Shown in pieces: positions 6,395-9,831 of a DNA stretch of 9,831 bases. Numbering within the stretch: the stretch's first letter is position 1; every line of letters begins with the position of its first letter. Below the pieces are notes generated by a model. The model was given only the letters and a program-made list of their open reading frames with translations. It ran no database searches and was not told the origin of the DNA. Made by a program: the position numbers and the translations under genes. Origin of the DNA: Nanosynbacter sp. (lineage in GTDB: Bacteria; Patescibacteriota; Saccharimonadia; Saccharimonadales; Saccharimonadaceae); NCBI GenBank assembly GCA_015257635.1, contig JABZJU010000009.1:1-9831 (forward strand). Reading direction: 5' to 3'.

Positions 6395-7748
6395 ACTTCA
6401 CCGTCCTTTTTACTACATAATCAGCCCACAACCCAATCAATACATATACAAACAACAGTAGAGGTATGTAGAATATAATGCCGTTTATGTGAGCGTGCGG
6501 CAATGCATGCCCCGGCATAAGAGCAAGCCAACAAAAAGCTCCAATAACAGAGAAATTCATAGACCAAAGGAAAGGTCTGCTGTATTTCTTACCAATAATC
6601 TTTCTGGAGCTAAGAATAATCAAATACCCAAGGATAGTCCAGAATAGAATAGACTGTATAAACTCGCCAAACATACCATTAATATGTACAGGCAAAGTAA
6701 TTGCTGGAAGTAGCAAATAATTGACGACATTTACAATAATATACTTATATGTTTTTCCGCTATTATTAGCCATATTGTCCAGATTAACTATTTGATTTAT
6801 GAAGTTATAAGTTTCAGGTCGTAAGATTTTAAAGTTACCGACGGCGTATGCCCTCATAGAACGTATACCAGAAATTCCCCTATCTGACGCCCTGGCGTTT
6901 ATAGCACTCGCGGCTTTATCGGACGATCCGTAATAATCAGTAAGCGACATAAAGTTTACCCAATAAGCACCGAAAAACGCAACAACCGTAGCAGCAAACA
7001 CGGGCGCCGCTTGCTTCCAAAGATTAATGATTTTCACATTTTTATGAACTAATTCAAAGAATATTATAGGAACTAATACGGATATAGAGATTGTCGATAC
7101 GTATTCATATCCATTTAGCAGCTTGAGGAACATAGCTACAGATTCAATAATGTAAAATAGCCAAAGTTTTTTTGATTTCTTAAAATATTGATAGCCAACG
7201 AAAGATATCACAAACGGAGCTATTAGCATCGGTTCTATCCAATATATGTTGCGAGCATACCCAGCAATCCAAGGACTAAATGCCAGCATTACAGCGAAGA
7301 CAGAAGCGGTAATTCTGTCGAACAGCGCTCTTATTTTTTGAACAACTAAGGCTAGCAAAAATGCAGTAAGCACAGCCAGGAATATAGATACTCTTTTGAT
7401 GTAAGCTGGGATTTTGGAGGCATCATTAGGAGATAACCCAGCTATAACCCTCGCTTGTAAACCGTATTGAGATACATAAGGTTTTACCTGAGATGGATTA
7501 CAATCTTGGCTCATCATTATTTTATTGTAATCTTTACTGTCGGCTGCTATTAACGGACCTTTATAATCATATTTATTTTTGCAATAAGCAGTTTTCTCTA
7601 CTATGGCAGACGAATCTTTCTGAAAACCGTCAAACCAGCCGTTCCATAGTCCTGTTCCAAAAAAATTACCAATAAATGATATTGATAATATAAACCAGAC
7701 TACAAAAAAGAAAACTACCCCAGGCTTATTCTTACTCCACTCTTTCAT
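6387..7748 (-). CDS. Polytopic membrane protein, probable GT-C-like glycosyltransferase
   Basis: From the chosen start this is a 453-residue membrane protein. A short charged tail (MKEWSKNKPG) precedes helix 1 (about 11-30). A long outer loop (31-118) holds WNGWFDG, two cysteines (56 and 83) that could pair, and PYVSQYGLQ (90-98). Many hydrophobic segments follow up to the C-terminus, with YARNIYWIEPMLIAPF and FLKLLNGYEYVSTI between helices. A large first outer loop followed by a bundle of helices is the GT-C plan, but I cannot name a family and see no proven catalytic residue. The reading frame is open back to an ATG at 7874, but that start would overlap the divergent glycosyltransferase gene by 66 bp and put 42 extra residues before a typical N-terminus. 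The start at 7746-7748 has a -10 box just upstream. It is the first gene of the four-gene operon, with its stop overlapping the next start by 8 bp. Confidence 0.7.
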   Translation of the reverse strand: MKEWSKNKPGVVFFFVVWFILSISFIGNFFGTGLWNGWFDGFQKDSSAIVEKTAYCKNKYDYKGPLIAADSKDYNKIMMSQDCNPSQVKPYVSQYGLQARVIAGLSPNDASKIPAYIKRVSIFLAVLTAFLLALVVQKIRALFDRITASVFAVMLAFSPWIAGYARNIYWIEPMLIAPFVISFVGYQYFKKSKKLWLFYIIESVAMFLKLLNGYEYVSTISISVLVPIIFFELVHKNVKIINLWKQAAPVFAATVVAFFGAYWVNFMSLTDYYGSSDKAASAINARASDRGISGIRSMRAYAVGNFKILRPETYNFINQIVNLDNMANNSGKTYKYIIVNVVNYLLLPAITLPVHINGMFGEFIQSILFWTILGYLIILSSRKIIGKKYSRPFLWSMNFSVIGAFCWLALMPGHALPHAHINGIIFYIPLLLFVYVLIGLWADYVVKRTVKYE

Positions 7749-7758
7749 TACAAGTATC

Positions 7759-7767
7759 ATAATAGCA
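7759..7767 (-). promoter_or_regulatory. Extended -10 promoter of the four-gene operon
   Basis: The minus strand reads TGCTATTAT, an extended -10 element (TGn plus TATTAT, 5 of 6). No good -35 is visible 16-18 bases upstream, which extended -10 promoters can tolerate. The box ends ten bases before the ATG at 7746-7748, so the predicted leader is only a few bases. No Shine-Dalgarno site is present. Confidence 0.45.
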
Positions 7768-7772
7768 CAAAA

Positions 7773-7801
7773 TAGACTAAAGAAGCTACCTAGTCTATAA
7801 T
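7773..7801 (+). promoter_or_regulatory. Promoter of the GT2-GT4 gene, predicted leaderless
   Basis: TAGACT (7773-7778, 4 of 6 to the -35 consensus) and a perfect TATAAT (7796-7801) are 17 bases apart. The ATG begins at 7809, seven bases after the -10 box, where transcription itself is expected to start. The mRNA would be leaderless or nearly so, and there is no Shine-Dalgarno sequence. Confidence 0.65.
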
Positions 7802-7808
7802 CTGAATT

Positions 7809-9831
7809 ATGAATAAGAAAGATTGTGTATTGTCTATTATTATAACTGCCCACCGCGAGGGTCTTGTTGCGCATAAGACTATGAAATCAGTCGAGCGTGC
7901 TGTAAAAAAAATTGAGGAAGCGTCTATATCTTATGAAGTGATAGTTTCCATAGACAGAGGTGATGATCAGACTATTGATTATTTCAATAACTATACCGGT
8001 CTGCCTATACACATATATCAATGGGATCATGGAGATCTTTCAAGTTCTAGAAATAGCGCCATAAAAAAAGCGCATGGTCAATTTGTTTCTTTTATCGACG
8101 CTGATGATCTGATGAGTGAAAATTGGCTACACGACAGTGTTCAATTGCTATTAAAAAAACCTTACGGCAAATATGTTGCCCACAGTGCTTATACCATAGA
8201 ATTCGAGGGCGCAGACTCTATTGTCCAAAAAACTGGTTGCACCACTAAGGACCAAGATATCTTATTAAGCGTTCTATCTGGACGCTGGAATTCCGTTATC
8301 ATCGCGCCAATTACGCTTCTTAAAAAATTCCCGTATGCACCGAATAGCCCAGGATATGGATATGAAGACTGGTACTTAAGTTGTTGCTTGATTGAAAATG
8401 GCGTAAAAAACATTCTCATTCCACAAACAGCAATATTTGTACGTCGTAAATCATCAGGATCGGAGTGGGCACGCCAAAAAGCTAGTCGATCATTACTGCA
8501 CGCACATCCAATATTTAAGCCTTCCAATTTTCGCTCTATAGACATCAACAAAATTCACGTTCCTCAATCAGAGCAACACCGTCAAACAAAAAATACAATC
8601 AAAGAATTAATCATACGATCGCGCATACCGTTAGGATTGATCCGCCGACCTCTGGCTATAATACGCCGTGGACGTAGTACATTACTGAAACGACCAGCGC
8701 ATTCACAAACTGCAGAATCTATACCAAAATGGCTGGAAACAGAATGGAAAGCTCTTCACTCAATAGAAAAAGAAATTTTTCCACCATCACCACTACCAAG
8801 CATATACCACACAATCACCGACGATCATTATCGAGTTGGTCTTGCGTATTGGGAAATATGTAAGGAATTACGAAGTGACAGCTACGATTATGCCCTATTT
8901 GTGCCCTGGCTTAAGAGAGGCGGCGCAGATTTATTTGCCGTCAACTACGCAAACACCGCGGCTTCAATAGGAAAGAAAGTGCTCGTTATCTCCACTAATG
9001 AAGTTCCTGCTAACTATTCAGAATGGAGGTCGCAGCTAGATAAGAAAATAGATTTCTTACAATTTGGAACAATAACTCGGTTCTTTAGTATTGACCAAAA
9101 ATACAGATTGCTTGAACAATTGATCGAAAACACCAATGTTACAACTTTACACATTCTTAATTCCGAGCTAGCTTATGATTTTGTGCGCGACCACGAAACA
9201 TATATAAAAGCGACCAACAAGCGAGTAATAGCTACTGCATATAGTCAGAGTACTGATGAGACAGGACGAATTTTTGGATTTTCGCACAGTCACATACCGC
9301 AGGTATATCAGCTTCTTGATTTAATTACGACAGACAACGAAGCAGTAAAATCTATGTGGGTCAATGAATATGCCTACGATCCTCAAAAAATAGTCGTACA
9401 TCATCAACCACTGACAAAAAATCATTATCCTGTAGTAGATAAATTACCGAATAGCCGTAGAATATTATGGGCTTCTCGACTGGCGCCAGAAAAATTGCCT
9501 AAATTAGTATCGGAAATTGCAGATCTTCTTCCTGAAGACGTTCATATAGATATGTACGGAGATCCTTCACCAGAGTTCCCTGCAAGTAGCCTACCGCCGC
9601 ATCCACGTGTTCATTATATCGGTAGATTTAACGGAGTGGCATCTTTGCCGGCTGAAAAATATGACGCTTTTCTATATACCTCACTTTTTGACGGTATGCC
9701 AAATACGCCAGTCGAGATAGCTTTGCGCGGACTGCCCATAATTGCAGCTAGAGTTGGCGGACTTCCTGACTTTATAGGTGAAAACGGCTTCATAGTTGAC
9801 GATATCACTAATCCAAAAGCATATGCGAAAT
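7809..9831 (+). CDS. Bifunctional GT2-GT4 fusion glycosyltransferase, 3'-truncated by the window
   Basis: The frame is open from the ATG at 7809 to the window edge, 674 codons without a stop. Residues about 7-230 form a GT2 domain: LSIIITAHREG (8-18), VIVSIDRGDDQT (44-55), SSSRNSAIKKAHGQFVSFIDADD (78-100) with DxD at 97-99, and GYEDW (184-188), the usual catalytic-base region. A linker (about 235-355) includes an Arg-rich stretch at 265-296. Residues from about 359 form a GT4 domain of GT-B fold: FVPWLKRGGADL (364-375), LWASRLAPEK (553-562), then DGMPNTPVE (628-636), the D-x7-E form of the EX7E motif, and RVGGLPDFI. The GT2 half should be an inverting, metal-dependent transferase and the GT4 half a retaining one, adding two sugars to a surface glycan in the cytoplasm. 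It diverges from the four-gene operon. Only the C-terminal end of GT4 is missing. Confidence 0.88.
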   Translation, partial: MNKKDCVLSIIITAHREGLVAHKTMKSVERAVKKIEEASISYEVIVSIDRGDDQTIDYFNNYTGLPIHIYQWDHGDLSSSRNSAIKKAHGQFVSFIDADDLMSENWLHDSVQLLLKKPYGKYVAHSAYTIEFEGADSIVQKTGCTTKDQDILLSVLSGRWNSVIIAPITLLKKFPYAPNSPGYGYEDWYLSCCLIENGVKNILIPQTAIFVRRKSSGSEWARQKASRSLLHAHPIFKPSNFRSIDINKIHVPQSEQHRQTKNTIKELIIRSRIPLGLIRRPLAIIRRGRSTLLKRPAHSQTAESIPKWLETEWKALHSIEKEIFPPSPLPSIYHTITDDHYRVGLAYWEICKELRSDSYDYALFVPWLKRGGADLFAVNYANTAASIGKKVLVISTNEVPANYSEWRSQLDKKIDFLQFGTITRFFSIDQKYRLLEQLIENTNVTTLHILNSELAYDFVRDHETYIKATNKRVIATAYSQSTDETGRIFGFSHSHIPQVYQLLDLITTDNEAVKSMWVNEYAYDPQKIVVHHQPLTKNHYPVVDKLPNSRRILWASRLAPEKLPKLVSEIADLLPEDVHIDMYGDPSPEFPASSLPPHPRVHYIGRFNGVASLPAEKYDAFLYTSLFDGMPNTPVEIALRGLPIIAARVGGLPDFIGENGFIVDDITNPKAYAK

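Noticed and set aside
7749..7874. An upstream start at 7874 adding 42 residues to the 453-residue membrane protein
   Set aside because: It would overlap the divergent GT2-GT4 gene by 66 bp and include the promoter region. The start at 7748 gives a normal short charged tail before helix 1.
8189..8551. Minus-strand open frame of 120 codons inside the GT2-GT4 gene
   Set aside because: It lies fully antisense to a strongly conserved GT2 domain, has no family-like motifs and no ribosome binding site that I can see.

Overview
The window is a glycan-biosynthesis stretch from a low-GC bacterium that reads the standard code. The five complete genes end in TAA or TAG and contain no in-frame TGA, and Trp is written TGG throughout. 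The gene mix, the compact spacing with 4-23 bp overlaps, and -10 boxes only a few bases from start codons would fit a small-genome Patescibacteria member such as Saccharibacteria. That is a guess from style with no marker gene behind it, so the lineage should be treated as open.

Layout, left to right. (1) Positions 1-1213, minus strand: a two-gene operon of an NAD-dependent sugar epimerase/dehydratase-like SDR followed by a TIM-barrel sugar-phosphate isomerase/epimerase-like gene. The second gene leaves the window and is interrupted by one in-frame TGA. (2) 1214-1318: a divergent intergenic region with a promoter for each direction. (3) 1319-3433, plus: a 704-residue polytopic membrane protein of GT-C glycosyltransferase style. 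(4) 3434-3488: a convergent junction with a perfect 10-bp-stem hairpin. (5) 3468-7748, minus: a four-gene operon with overlapping or nearly touching genes. In transcription order these are a 453-residue polytopic GT-C-like membrane protein, an FAD-dependent oxidoreductase of the DAO fold, a GtrB-like GT2 with two C-terminal membrane helices, and a soluble dolichyl-phosphate-mannose-synthase-like GT2. (6) 7749-7808: a 60-bp divergent region with two interleaved promoters. (7) 7809 to the right edge, plus: a large two-domain glycosyltransferase, GT2 fused to GT4, open at the window end.

A working model, which is inference: the SDR, the isomerase-like enzyme and perhaps the FAD oxidoreductase modify a sugar. 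The two DPM/GtrB-type GT2 enzymes load sugars onto polyprenyl phosphate. The two polytopic proteins use such lipid-linked sugars on the outer face of the membrane. The GT2-GT4 fusion adds two residues to a cell-surface polysaccharide on the cytoplasmic side. Points most worth a second look are the lone TGA, the lost DxD motif in the GtrB-like protein, the oxidoreductase inside a glycosyltransferase operon, and the very short leaders at the promoter-proximal genes. I see no tRNA, rRNA, CRISPR array, insertion sequence, attachment site or origin.
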